A stretch of DNA of 16,373 bases from the NCBI GenBank assembly GCA_017631775.1, contig JAGBSQ010000021.1, forward strand, positions 1-16,373, in the 5' to 3' direction. This stretch comes from Clostridia bacterium (GTDB taxonomy: Bacteria; Bacillota_A; Clostridia; Oscillospirales; CAG-272). Of the stretch, positions 7,247 through 16,061 are shown one piece after another (position 1 is the first letter of the stretch; each line of letters opens with the position of its first letter). Below the pieces are notes generated by a model. That model worked only from the letters and a program-made list of their open reading frames with translations, had not been told where the DNA came from and made no database searches. The translations under genes and the position numbers were made by a program.

Positions 7247-10200
7247 TTACGCCGCCGGATATGTATTATAAACGTATTCGTAAAGCGTTTGTTTGTACAC
7301 TGCTATTTCGTTATCACTGTAGCTTTCGGGCAGATTCGCCCACAAGAGATCACGAATCATTACACTGATGATCGACTGCGTTTCCTCTTTGTCGCGCCAA
7401 TGATCAAGCTCGTGAATACGCGTTTTGATCTTGTTCAACATTTCTTGAGCAAGCTTTTTCACCTTCTTGATATCCTCTTTAGAAAGCGATTGCCCGCTGA
7501 TCAAAAGGTCGTAAATAGAAAGCTCCTCGTCGCTATCAAAGCCCTCCTTAACGTAACGCTTCTGTTCTTCGTCAAGATCGTTTACGAGCTTCATAAGATT
7601 TTCAAAAACAATAGCAATTTCATCCTTCTTATTGTCCTTATTATACTCGTCAACGATTTCTTGATATCGCTGATAGTAATCAATACGGAGAGGATTGTTG
7701 CGTAGCATTTGTGCCAAGCGCTGTTCAACCAACACCTGCAAATCCTTGAGAAGAAGATTTTTATTCTGCACTCTTTCAAACTCACGACGAAGTCTATCAA
7801 AATCGATTTTACTGATGTCAAATTTTTTATTGTCGTTGTCGCTTGTGTTTTTCGTTACGGCAACAGCACCGCTGACAATTTCATTGATCTGTGCCATCAG
7901 CGAGGAGTTGTCGGCATGAACGCGTTTTTCTTGTAGCTGATCGTAAATGGCGCTGATCGCATTCTTGTAGTGAACCGTTTCGTCCGAAACCTCGCCCTTT
8001 TCGATGTATTTGAACATGCGGAACAGCTCGCGCGCTTGAATCTCAAAGCGCTTTTTAATCTCGTCGGTGGCACACATGGCGTTAGCTCCCGACGCAACCA
8101 AAGCAAGCTTTGCAAAATCGTCTGCTTCTACCAAGGATTTCAATGAAAATCCGTGTTCGGTCATATACGCATTGATGTCTGCGATTGTACGCTCAATTTT
8201 CGCAATCAGCTCGGATTTATCGGGAGCGGGATCGTCACCGGGTTTGCCGCCTTTTTCGGCGGTGTAATCCGCAAGAGCCTGCCGTAGTGCCTTAACAACA
8301 CCGATATAGTCAACAACAAGGCCGTTGCTCTTGCCGTCGCAAACACGGTTCGCACGAGCAATCGTCTGCATAAGAGTGTGCGCCTTCAAAGGCTTGTCCA
8401 AATAGATGGTTGCAAGAGATTTGACATCAAATCCCGTGAGCCACATGGCGCAAACAAACACAATGCGGAAAGGATTGTCGGAATCCTTAAATTCCTTATC
8501 CATCTCGCGCTTTTCCATCTTGGTACGGTGCGGCAGAATATCAAGCCCCCAGTTGTTGAACGTTTGAATCTCATTCTGTTCTTGGCTGACGATTACCGCC
8601 ATTTCGGTTTCTTTCATCCAAGCAATCTTGCGTTCGAGCTCCTGCGCTTCCTGTTGTGTTGCGCTCTTAAGCTCTTTTTCAAGCTCGCTTATCTTAAGTC
8701 CCCAGTATTTCTGTGCGAGATTGTACATGCGCACGCAGGTCACCTTATTTACGCAAACGAACATAGCTTTTCCTGTTGTCCAAAGGTCAGAGTAATGCTC
8801 CACAAAATCCTTTGCGATAGTATCAAGACGAGGCTCGGATGTGATGATGTGAATATCCTTTGCAAGCTCGAGCTCCAGCTTCGCCTGCTGATTCACGTCA
8901 AGGTCTGCCGCTTCAATGGCATCAAGAAGCTCGTCGTTGATTTCGGGATTGGTGATCTGCAGCATATCACTGCGATTTTCATAATAAAGTGGCACGGTTG
9001 CACCGTCATCGACTGCGCGCTTGAAGTCATAGATAGAAACGTACGTACCAAAGGTTCTCTCGGTAATATTATCGTACTTAAACAGTGGAGTACCGGTAAA
9101 TCCAATACGAGATGCGGTAGGCAACACACGGCACATATTGTCGGCAAAGATGCCGTTTTGAGAGCGGTGCGCCTCGTCCGACAGAATGATAATATCGTGG
9201 TCGGGGGTAATGGGTGTTGCGTTCTCATCGTTAAATTTTTGAATGAGCGTGAAGATAAAGCTCGGATTGCCGCGGAGCATTTCATAGAGCTTTGCTCCGC
9301 TTGAGGGTATGTACTGACGAGCTTTGCCCGAAAGGCATCCGCACGCCTCAAAGGTGTCGCTGATCTGCTTGTTCAGCTCGTCGCGGTCGGTGAGAATGAC
9401 AAAGGTTGGGCTACCCGTAAACTGACGGCGAATCTTTTGCGCCAAGAACACCATCGAATAGCTCTTTCCGCTACCTTGGGTATGCCAGAAAACACCGAGC
9501 TTGCCGTTTTTCAGCTTTCTCGCCTTGTAGGATTCTACTGCTTCGTTAACACCGAGGTATTGATGGTTGCGCGCGAAGATCTTTACGCACTTACCGCCCG
9601 AATGATCGAAGAGAATGAAATTTTCAAATAGATCCATAAAGTTCTGCTTGTTGCAGATACCGAGCAGCATGGTTTCAAGGTCAACCGCACCAACCTCGTC
9701 CTCTTTGAGACGCTTCCACTCGTGGAAGAACTCATACTTTGATCCCATTGTGCCAACCTTGGCTTCAAGACCGTTGGAGAGCATCAAAAAGGCGTTAAAA
9801 TGAAAGAGCTGAGGAATGGTAGAAAGATAATCGGTATAGTTGCAATCGTAGGCGTTCTTTACGTCCACGTTCTGCTTTTTCAGCTCGACAAAGAGGAGCG
9901 GAATACCGTTGACAAAACCGACGATATCGGTTCTGCGGCGGTAAAGCTCACCGTGAATTTTCAATTCCTGAACGGCAAGAAAATGGTTCTTTGTCGGTTC
10001 AGCAAAATTGAACACGGCAGCATTGCGGGATTCAAAGGTGCCGTCGGGCTTTTTGACTTGTACTGGGATGCCGTCGCGGAGCATGGAATATTTCTCTTCG
10101 TTGATCTGCATGAGCGTGGCAGATGCCGTATAGGCGCAAAGGGTCTTGACGGCAGAATCAGCATATTCTTCCGTCATCCAATCGTTATTGTCAAAGAGAG

Positions 10201-10375
10201 CGCGGCGCAGGTATCGCGTCAGTACGATCTCCTTGTATGATTTTCTGCCCAGTGTGCCGCCGTCGCCCAACACCTCGGTGTTGTAGGCAAACACGACCTC
10301 CCAGCCCAGCTTGTCCTTCAGAACCTTTCCCGCACTGTTCTGAACAAGTATATTTTCGGAATATTCCCAGCTCAT
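7247..10375 (-). CDS. hsdR: Type I restriction enzyme R subunit (nuclease and translocase)
   Basis: The 1042-residue protein is full length for HsdR. The N-terminal PD-(D/E)xK nuclease is marked by Asp150 and ELK at 164-166. The SF2 motor follows: Walker A TQGSGKS (299-305), motif II DEAH (400-403), motif III GFTGTP (425-430), motif V LTGFD (646-650) and motif VI QTIARANR (670-677). The C-terminal helical part would dock on the methylase core. It cuts unmodified DNA after ATP-driven translocation, in complex with HsdM and HsdS. The start has AAAGGAG eight bases upstream and lies 37 bp after the small membrane-protein gene. It is the last gene of the operon and every catalytic motif I checked is intact, so it is probably active. 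Confidence 0.97.
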   Translation of the reverse strand: MSWEYSENILVQNSAGKVLKDKLGWEVVFAYNTEVLGDGGTLGRKSYKEIVLTRYLRRALFDNNDWMTEEYADSAVKTLCAYTASATLMQINEEKYSMLRDGIPVQVKKPDGTFESRNAAVFNFAEPTKNHFLAVQELKIHGELYRRRTDIVGFVNGIPLLFVELKKQNVDVKNAYDCNYTDYLSTIPQLFHFNAFLMLSNGLEAKVGTMGSKYEFFHEWKRLKEDEVGAVDLETMLLGICNKQNFMDLFENFILFDHSGGKCVKIFARNHQYLGVNEAVESYKARKLKNGKLGVFWHTQGSGKSYSMVFLAQKIRRQFTGSPTFVILTDRDELNKQISDTFEACGCLSGKARQYIPSSGAKLYEMLRGNPSFIFTLIQKFNDENATPITPDHDIIILSDEAHRSQNGIFADNMCRVLPTASRIGFTGTPLFKYDNITERTFGTYVSIYDFKRAVDDGATVPLYYENRSDMLQITNPEINDELLDAIEAADLDVNQQAKLELELAKDIHIITSEPRLDTIAKDFVEHYSDLWTTGKAMFVCVNKVTCVRMYNLAQKYWGLKISELEKELKSATQQEAQELERKIAWMKETEMAVIVSQEQNEIQTFNNWGLDILPHRTKMEKREMDKEFKDSDNPFRIVFVCAMWLTGFDVKSLATIYLDKPLKAHTLMQTIARANRVCDGKSNGLVVDYIGVVKALRQALADYTAEKGGKPGDDPAPDKSELIAKIERTIADINAYMTEHGFSLKSLVEADDFAKLALVASGANAMCATDEIKKRFEIQARELFRMFKYIEKGEVSDETVHYKNAISAIYDQLQEKRVHADNSSLMAQINEIVSGAVAVTKNTSDNDNKKFDISKIDFDRLRREFERVQNKNLLLKDLQVLVEQRLAQMLRNNPLRIDYYQRYQEIVDEYNKDNKKDEIAIVFENLMKLVNDLDEEQKRYVKEGFDSDEELSIYDLLISGQSLSKEDIKKVKKLAQEMLNKIKTRIHELDHWRDKEETQSIISVMIRDLLWANLPESYSDNEIAVYKQTLYEYVYNTYPAA

Positions 10376-10412
10376 AGTTTCAGCTCCTTTTGTATGTAAA
10401 GTCGTAATATTC

Positions 10413-10943
10413 TTATAGTTTTACTGTCTTCCTTAATTTTTTAAAATCTCTTTCCGCGAATTTATCACAAATTAAGAAAAATTCTTTTTTGGATTGTTCT
10501 AAATTTTTCCTTCCTATTGCATCGAATAAAAGCGCATGAAAACTTTTTAGAACATCTATTGGTGCAACATCAAATTTGTGATTAAACAGAAATATTGCTT
10601 GTTCCACATCTTTTTTCAAAACCTCAAAATGACATTTTGCCGCAATGATTTGGTTATCACCTGACAGTCTGGAGATATTTGTTCCCCAAAAAGCATCATA
10701 TAGAGCTAAAATGATTTTTTCGTCTGCGCCCTCTTTAATTGTATCTGCAAAATTTAAGATCGTTTTTATTTGAAACAAACAGTTATATCTTCTTTCAAAC
10801 AGAGCTATTTTGTTTTGCTTTCTTGCTGTAACAATAGAAATATAGATTGCTACTATAGAAACAACAATAGGCACTATTACAAAAAGATAATCAACAATAT
10901 CTTTTTCTGCTAATTTTTCTATTGCTTTTACTATGTCTTCCAT
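10413..10943 (-). CDS. Small membrane-anchored protein of unknown function
   Basis: 176 residues. One hydrophobic segment at about 18-40 (DYLFVIVPIVVSIVAIYISIV) is followed by ARKQNK, so the protein is probably anchored near its N-terminus with a cytoplasmic helical domain. The pattern of a membrane helix followed by ALFERRY recurs in hypothetical proteins of accessory regions (from memory, no function known). It begins 12 bp after the preceding gene, with AAAGGT overlapping that gene's stop. It is co-transcribed between hsdS and hsdR. Its DNA is visibly AT-richer than hsdM and hsdR, which suggests separate acquisition. It may be a partner of the 190-residue protein upstream. Confidence 0.8.
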   Translation of the reverse strand: MEDIVKAIEKLAEKDIVDYLFVIVPIVVSIVAIYISIVTARKQNKIALFERRYNCLFQIKTILNFADTIKEGADEKIILALYDAFWGTNISRLSGDNQIIAAKCHFEVLKKDVEQAIFLFNHKFDVAPIDVLKSFHALLFDAIGRKNLEQSKKEFFLICDKFAERDFKKLRKTVKL

Positions 10944-10955
10944 ATCAAATTACCT

Positions 10956-11528
10956 TTATATTTTCAAAAACAACGGTAGCAATGCCATACCCACATCAAA
11001 ACTTTTATCTGCCAACCAAACAAGAACACCTTTTGCTTGTTCCCACTTGGTTTTCTTTTTGTCTTTGTTATTGACGATTTTTTCAAGCTCATCAAGCTTT
11101 GCTTTTATTTCTTGAGTTTCTTCATCTGTAAGCGAGGTCATATCCTCAATTTGGGAGCGTACTTGTTCAAAAGTGATGGAAACATTGACATTTGTTGTCA
11201 CATTAAGATTAGTTGTTGGAGCATCCGGCAACTGAACTGCGTTCATTCCATATGTGTATACTTGAAGCTTTGCTTTCCACATATTCAAATTTTCAACAAT
11301 TTCTTGGTAATCGTCAAGATAAGCATATTCCAAATAAGGCTGTCCGTTTTGAAGATAACGCACCTCGTTCAATCCTTGATACCAATTGGCAATGCACGAT
11401 TGATACTTGCCGTCTATCTCCTTATGCAGGGCAAGTAAAACCCGCTCAGCGTGACCTGCCGCTATCGTTTCACCAATTTTTTTAATGTCTTCATCAATCA
11501 TTTCAAGAAATTCTTTTGGCAATTCCAT
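10956..11528 (-). CDS. Unknown protein with coiled-coil and C-terminal amphipathic helix
   Basis: 190 residues, function not recognised. The N-terminal half (about 1-95) is helical and charged. A Thr/Asn/Val-rich stretch (TTNLNVTTNVNVSITF, 105-120) suggests beta strands. Residues 131-160 (LTDEETQEIKAKLDELEKI, then KDKKKTK) look like a coiled coil. The last 26 residues (GVLVWLADKSFDVGMALLPLFLKI) form a hydrophobic helix that could touch a membrane. The ribosome site GGAGG lies inside the last codons of hsdS, three bases before this gene, so translation is probably coupled. Position inside an R-M operon beside a membrane protein hints at an extra phage-defence module, but there is no direct evidence. 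AT-rich composition matches its partner. Confidence 0.8.
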   Translation of the reverse strand: MELPKEFLEMIDEDIKKIGETIAAGHAERVLLALHKEIDGKYQSCIANWYQGLNEVRYLQNGQPYLEYAYLDDYQEIVENLNMWKAKLQVYTYGMNAVQLPDAPTTNLNVTTNVNVSITFEQVRSQIEDMTSLTDEETQEIKAKLDELEKIVNNKDKKKTKWEQAKGVLVWLADKSFDVGMALLPLFLKI

Positions 11529-11531
11529 TTT

Positions 11532-12701
11532 TTACACCTCCAATTCGCCGCTCATAAGTTTGGGCAATAGCCGGTCGCGGGCTTGTTTTGCTTGCTCTAT
11601 AATTTGCGCCTTATTTACGATTGCGTTTTGCATATTTTCCGCAAGAGCATTATATTGTGTCAAAATATCTACTGTTGGAACAAATATAAATTGCTGTTCC
11701 AAGAAGTCTTTCCAACGATAATTTACGATGCTGCTCGCGCTTCGCTTGTCGTATTTAACGGTTTCTCCACTATTGCGAAGATATTGAAAAGTATCATACA
11801 TATATTTTGCAAGGCTTTTATCCTCAAAACGAATCAACTTGCAAAAGCTTGCACAAATCACATCGCCACCGAGAAAATCAATGAGTGCTTCTGTGATTAA
11901 AGCCGTTCTTGCGACTCCCTCATTCTTGCTACCGCCTGAAACTTCAAAAACTATATCTCCATCTTGAAGTTTTCGAGAATCAAGATTGCTTTTAGCGTGA
12001 AATCTATAAGGAATACTCTTTGCATTACCATGAGTCACATCATATAAATCAGTTCCCCTGATAACATAAGCGGGGAGATCGCATTTTTCGGTAGGTTGAT
12101 CTTCTCCCCAACCACCGCCAATTTCATATTCGATCAATTCACCCAAAGATACTTTTTCCCACCCCTGCGGTACGCCGTCGATGATGTGTGTATTTTCGTG
12201 TCCGGGGACACGGAGATCGACAAACCACTCCTTATAGAGCCGCTGTGCCGCTTCTTCCAACAACTTGATCTGCTTTTGGTTGTTTTCAATGAGGTCGTCG
12301 TAGGTGGCGAGTATGTTGGCAACTTTTAGTTGTGTTGAAACACAAGGAACTTTAACCGATAGCGATTTGAGTTTTCCCTGCGTAATCAAGGGTTGAGCTG
12401 CACCGCCAGCATAGCTATTTAAAGGAATAGATTTTAATAAATAATAGCAATAGTCGTTAACGAAATCGTTTTTTGATTTAACTACAATAGTATTATCAGA
12501 AGCCCAAAATTCGCCTTTACATCTTGACACGGAGCCACAATAAGCACCAACACGACCAAGTATTATCGCGTCTTTATAAAGTGGCTTTTGAGTCATCCCA
12601 ATGATTCCATTGGAACCGTATATTGGGACATCTCCGTCGGTAGATTTGATGGCTTTTCCATGATAGAAATTTAGAACATCATCCAACAGGTACTCTTTCA
12701 T
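11532..12701 (-). CDS. hsdS: Type I restriction-modification specificity subunit S
   Basis: 389 residues with the standard two-half layout: TRD1 (about 1-125, with GRVGAYCGS and GGAAQPLIT), central conserved helix (126-165, IENNQKQIKLLEEAAQRLYKEWF), TRD2 (about 180-350, starting at GWEKVSLGEL) and distal conserved helix (350-389, ending DRLLPKLMSGELEV). The two TRDs differ, so the target is presumably a bipartite asymmetric site. The target sequence cannot be predicted from this window. It overlaps hsdM by ATGA and has AAGGAG upstream. The DNA encoding the central conserved region (about 12130-12330) is noticeably GC-richer than the TRD-encoding DNA on either side, as expected if TRDs are exchanged by recombination. 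Confidence 0.95.
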   Translation of the reverse strand: MKEYLLDDVLNFYHGKAIKSTDGDVPIYGSNGIIGMTQKPLYKDAIILGRVGAYCGSVSRCKGEFWASDNTIVVKSKNDFVNDYCYYLLKSIPLNSYAGGAAQPLITQGKLKSLSVKVPCVSTQLKVANILATYDDLIENNQKQIKLLEEAAQRLYKEWFVDLRVPGHENTHIIDGVPQGWEKVSLGELIEYEIGGGWGEDQPTEKCDLPAYVIRGTDLYDVTHGNAKSIPYRFHAKSNLDSRKLQDGDIVFEVSGGSKNEGVARTALITEALIDFLGGDVICASFCKLIRFEDKSLAKYMYDTFQYLRNSGETVKYDKRSASSIVNYRWKDFLEQQFIFVPTVDILTQYNALAENMQNAIVNKAQIIEQAKQARDRLLPKLMSGELEV

Positions 12702-14479
12702 AACCCCATCTCCTTCATATTCTTCGAGATGGTTTTCATCAGCTCGTTGGACTCGGCTTGTAGGGTGAGAAGTTCACTATGTATCTCTGCCATGCGTGCG
12801 GCAAAATCCACGCCGTCATCCTCTACGGGTGCAACGCCAACGTATGCTCCGGGCGTAAGAGAAAATCCCTTTTCGGCAATCTCGGCACGCTCTGCCAGCT
12901 TGCAAAGTCCGAGAACGTCACGGTACTCGCCCTCGCCAAATTTTTCGGTTAGCCAGATTGCCTCTTTTGCAATGGTGATCTCGGCATTCTTCGCCGCAAT
13001 CATTTCGTCATAGTGTGCCTGAACACGCTTTTTATCGTTACGACCTGCGTGCTCAACCTCGATCTTTGCGCGTCTTTGAAGCTCGGCGCGTTCTTCTTCG
13101 AGGAGCTTCAAACTTTCTTCAAAAGGCAGAGCTTGTCCCAAAATCTGCTTATACTCATTCAAAAGCGCGGTATATTTCTCGGTTTCTCCGCGATAGAGCC
13201 ACACGATCGCGTTCAGATTCTTCATCTGCCACTCGCTCCACTCGTTGAGGGTTCGGTCAACGGCGGTGTAGTAATTGCGCGCGTCGATAAAGAGGACTTT
13301 GTCCTCGTTCTCAGCTCTCTTTGCCTTATCAAAGAACCACAAGGTACAAGGCAGACTCTTGGTATAAAAGAAGTTGTTGCCCACCGAGAGCATCACGTCC
13401 ACGTCGCCCGTGCTGACGAGCTGTTCACGAATATCCTTATCCTTGCCTTGGCTATCGGTTGCAGAGGACGCCATAACGAAGCCCGCGCGTCCTGTTTCGT
13501 TGAGATAAGCGTAGAAATAAGAGATCCACAAATAGTTTGCATTGCTAACCTCTTTGGTTTTTGCATTTACACTGGGCAAACCAAAAGGCAAACGACCTGC
13601 ATTTTGCGCCGTTTCGGATTTGACCTTGTCCACGTTAAAGGGCGGATTTGCCATAACGTAGTCACAGCATCCCTCAAGCTGGTGATAATCACGGTAAAAA
13701 CTGTTGGCATCATCGCCCGACACGATTTTGGCATTGAGCCCGTGAACTGCCATGTTCATAATACAAAGCTTTGCATTGTAGTCGAGCTTTTCCTGACCGT
13801 AGAAAGTCATTGCGGTATTGGCACTCGCGCCGTACTGCTCGATAAAATCAGCAGAGGAAACAAACATACCGCCCGATCCGCACGCGGGGTCGAGAACAGT
13901 TCCATGTGTAGGCTCAATAACGTTGACGATCATGCGAACGAGAGACTTGGGCGTGAAGAAAACGCCGTCGTCAGCCGCAACCACGGGAGCAAATTTGTTA
14001 AGGAAATATTCGTAAATTCTGCCGATGATATCGTCCTGAATCTCATTGAATGCGCTATTATTAAAGATACGGAGAAGATCTCGGAGAAGGCTGTTCTTCA
14101 AGATGGTGTAGTTCTTGGGAAGAATACCCTTGAGCTGCGCAGATTGCTCCTCAATCAGCTCTACTGCATGATTGATGGCTTTGCCCATATCCTCGCTATC
14201 GGGAAGATTCAAAAGGTAATCATAACGTGCTTCTTCGGGAAGGAAGATCGCGCTCTTGGATTTGAAATCCTCGGCTTCTACGGGCGCAACTCTGCCGTTA
14301 CGCATAGGGCGGTTCTTGAGGATTTCACCCTCTACAAATTTGAATCTGCTATATGCGTAGCGCAGGAAGATGAGACCCAACACGGGCATACAGTATTCCT
14401 GCGAGGTTACCTTGGAATCCACACGGAGCAAGTCCGCTGCTTCCCATAATTCCGTTTCAAGTTTGCGAATGTTGATCAT
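12698..14479 (-). CDS. hsdM: Type I restriction-modification methylase subunit M (N6-adenine)
   Basis: 593 residues. An N-terminal helical domain (about 1-145) precedes a Rossmann methyltransferase with VFFTP (173-177), AdoMet motif I DPACGSGG (197-204) and catalytic motif IV NPPF (278-281), which marks an amino-methyltransferase acting on adenine. A C-terminal coiled extension (about 450-593) is longer than in some HsdM proteins and would contact HsdS. It pairs with HsdS to methylate host sites and forms the core to which HsdR binds. The start is coupled to the XRE regulator: five bases separate the genes, and GGAG sits in the regulator's last codons. All motifs are intact. Confidence 0.97.
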   Translation of the reverse strand: MINIRKLETELWEAADLLRVDSKVTSQEYCMPVLGLIFLRYAYSRFKFVEGEILKNRPMRNGRVAPVEAEDFKSKSAIFLPEEARYDYLLNLPDSEDMGKAINHAVELIEEQSAQLKGILPKNYTILKNSLLRDLLRIFNNSAFNEIQDDIIGRIYEYFLNKFAPVVAADDGVFFTPKSLVRMIVNVIEPTHGTVLDPACGSGGMFVSSADFIEQYGASANTAMTFYGQEKLDYNAKLCIMNMAVHGLNAKIVSGDDANSFYRDYHQLEGCCDYVMANPPFNVDKVKSETAQNAGRLPFGLPSVNAKTKEVSNANYLWISYFYAYLNETGRAGFVMASSATDSQGKDKDIREQLVSTGDVDVMLSVGNNFFYTKSLPCTLWFFDKAKRAENEDKVLFIDARNYYTAVDRTLNEWSEWQMKNLNAIVWLYRGETEKYTALLNEYKQILGQALPFEESLKLLEEERAELQRRAKIEVEHAGRNDKKRVQAHYDEMIAAKNAEITIAKEAIWLTEKFGEGEYRDVLGLCKLAERAEIAEKGFSLTPGAYVGVAPVEDDGVDFAARMAEIHSELLTLQAESNELMKTISKNMKEMGL

Positions 14480-14484
14480 AATAA

Positions 14485-14697
14485 TTACTCCTTATCCTCA
14501 GGAACCATTTCCATAATGTCTTCGATCTTGCAATCAAGCGCTTTGCAAATTTTTGCAAGAACCTCGGTGTTTACATTTTCGTTTCTACCGAGTTTTGCAA
14601 GTGCCGTGGTGGTAATTCCGCTCGCGGTTCTAAGATCGGTTTTTTTCATGTTCTTATCAATAAGAAGTTTCCAAAGTTTTTTGTAACAAACAGCCAT
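14485..14697 (-). CDS. XRE/Cro-type regulator, probable controller of the R-M operon
   Basis: A 70-residue protein that is almost entirely one helix-turn-helix domain of the Cro/C1 type (KKTDLRTASGITTTALAKLGRNENVNTEVLAKICKALDCKIEDIMEMV). The start is supported by AAGGAG seven bases upstream. As first gene of the operon it sits directly before hsdM and behind a promoter with a palindrome at the start site, the usual arrangement of an autoregulator. By analogy with C proteins of R-M systems it could delay or balance expression after entry into a new host. A role in controlling the integrase is less likely, since a terminator separates them. Confidence 0.88.
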   Translation of the reverse strand: MAVCYKKLWKLLIDKNMKKTDLRTASGITTTALAKLGRNENVNTEVLAKICKALDCKIEDIMEMVPEDKE

Positions 14698-14716
14698 AAT
14701 GACTCTCCTTCCAAAA

Positions 14717-14736
14717 ACAATTACAATGTTAATTGT
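14717..14736. promoter_or_regulatory. Palindromic operator at the R-M operon start site
   Basis: ACAATTA (14717-14723) and its complement TAATTGT (14730-14736) form a perfect inverted repeat with a six-base centre. It begins immediately downstream of the -10 box, where a bound repressor would block transcription. The XRE protein encoded next to it is the obvious candidate ligand. Confidence 0.65.
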
Positions 14737-14765
14737 ATTATATCATACAACACCCAAAAAATCAA
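14737..14765 (-). promoter_or_regulatory. Promoter of the regulator-hsdM-hsdS-hsdR operon
   Basis: TATAAT (14737-14742) is preceded 17 bases upstream by TTGATT (14760-14765). The -10 is perfect and the -35 matches four of six consensus bases. The leader is about 33 bases. Confidence 0.75.
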
Positions 14766-14795
14766 CATAATATCCAAAAAATAGATATTATTTTC

Positions 14796-14834
14796 AAAAA
14801 ACTCCCCGCAAGCGTGGAAAACACCTGTGGGGAG
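14796..14834 (-). terminator. Intrinsic terminator of the integrase gene
   Basis: CTCCCC/GGGGAG arms (14802-14807 and 14829-14834), with an inner GTG/CAC pair, are followed by six T residues on the minus strand. It lies seven bases past the integrase stop and isolates the integrase from the R-M operon. Confidence 0.7.
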
Positions 14835-14840
14835 ACATAT

Positions 14841-16025
14841 TTAAACAAAATCAAAGGCTTTTTCGGTTGCGTTTCGCATAGCATCGATGTTGGAGCGGAC
14901 GTAGTAATTGAGGGTGGTTGAGGCATCGGCGTGACCGAGAATATCCTGCACACTTTTGACGTCTGCACCGCTCTCCAAAAGGATTGTTGCGCACGTGTGG
15001 CGGAGGTCATGTGGTGACATATCGGGTAAGCCGATTTTCTTTATGAACTTCTTCATGTGTTTGGTGATATAAGTGGGATCTCGAGGCAAGAGCGGTGATG
15101 TGTCGGAGTGAAACAAAAAGGTTTCGTTAGTTAGTGTGAAAAGACGTTCTTCACTTGTTTTATAGTCGGTTAGTAGGGAGAGCACACGCTCTGTAATGGG
15201 GATTTTGCGGATACCGGTTGCGGTTTTAGGCAACCCCACGGTGATTCCACTTTGAGCGGTGTAAGTTACATTTCTTTCGATGCAAATGGTCTTGTTTGTA
15301 AAGTCGATATCGCCCCATTGGAGACCGAAACACTCGCCACGACGGATGCCGGTGGTTAATAAAAGTTCGTACATCAGGCGTTGTTGTAGGGAGAGACTTT
15401 CGATTGCCTTTATAAAAGCCCGAACTTCTTCCTTTGAAAAGGCATCAACCTTATGTTTTGCAAGCTTGGGCACATCTATAGCTTTCATAGGGTTTGTAGT
15501 GAGGCACTTTTGCTTAACAGCATACTCAAATATCAAATTCAATGTGCAGTAGTGGTGGCGAATCGTTTGCTTTGAAGGATGCTTGTTTTGCTTGTTTTTG
15601 TAGGTGTTTTTGAGATAATCAAGGTACTCCCCTACCCTTCTATCGTCGATGTCTGTAAGGTTAAAATCGCCTAAGTAATCGAGAATTACTAAGAGCAAAT
15701 AACGTCGAAATGCAACAGTAGAATTTCGATGCTCGTTATTGTTCAGTTCTGCCAGAATCCATTTGGTTTCTACAAACTCTCGAAAAGAAATCGGTTGAGA
15801 ACAAGAAATTTCCTGTGTTTTTTCATTCTCAGTGCAAAGTGAATTCTCCCAAAGGATAGCTTCCCTTTGCGCACAGGATAGCATCTTTTTCTCACTCATA
15901 GGCTTATCGGGATACCACGTTGAGCACTTGAAAATTTGCTTTCCGTTTTGGTCTTTTCCAATGAATGCTTTGAACTTGAAAGATACGATTTTTCCGTCTT
16001 TGTAGGTTGGGTAAATGCTTGCCAT
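14841..16025 (-). CDS. int: Tyrosine site-specific integrase of the element
   Basis: 394 residues in three domains. The N-terminal region (about 1-45, MASIYPTYKDGKIVSFKFKAF) resembles the AP2-like arm-binding domain of Tn916-type integrases. A core-binding helical domain spans about 79-180. The catalytic domain has Arg228 (TGIRRGE), Lys267 (GLPKT), His339 and Arg342 (HDLRH), His365 (LGH) and nucleophile Tyr375 by alignment of spacing (LNYYVRS; Tyr374 is adjacent). I chose ATG at 16023-16025, preceded by AAGGA; an upstream TTG at 16044-16046 is in frame but lacks support. It would catalyse recombination between attP and tRNA-Val. Repeats at 16062-16090 and 5815-5855 are its likely arm sites. 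No excisionase gene is adjacent and no consensus promoter lies directly upstream. Confidence 0.95.
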   Translation of the reverse strand: MASIYPTYKDGKIVSFKFKAFIGKDQNGKQIFKCSTWYPDKPMSEKKMLSCAQREAILWENSLCTENEKTQEISCSQPISFREFVETKWILAELNNNEHRNSTVAFRRYLLLVILDYLGDFNLTDIDDRRVGEYLDYLKNTYKNKQNKHPSKQTIRHHYCTLNLIFEYAVKQKCLTTNPMKAIDVPKLAKHKVDAFSKEEVRAFIKAIESLSLQQRLMYELLLTTGIRRGECFGLQWGDIDFTNKTICIERNVTYTAQSGITVGLPKTATGIRKIPITERVLSLLTDYKTSEERLFTLTNETFLFHSDTSPLLPRDPTYITKHMKKFIKKIGLPDMSPHDLRHTCATILLESGADVKSVQDILGHADASTTLNYYVRSNIDAMRNATEKAFDFV

Positions 16026-16061
16026 TTTTGTCCTTCTTTCCCACAAAACACGATCGATTTT

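Noticed and set aside
13013..14449. Long plus-strand frame opposite hsdM (478 codons)
   Set aside because: It is a shadow of hsdM, which has intact methyltransferase motifs and proper ribosome binding.
16026..16046. Integrase start at an upstream in-frame TTG, adding seven residues
   Set aside because: The ATG at 16023-16025 has AAGGA upstream and starts directly on the conserved N-terminal domain; the TTG lacks a ribosome site.
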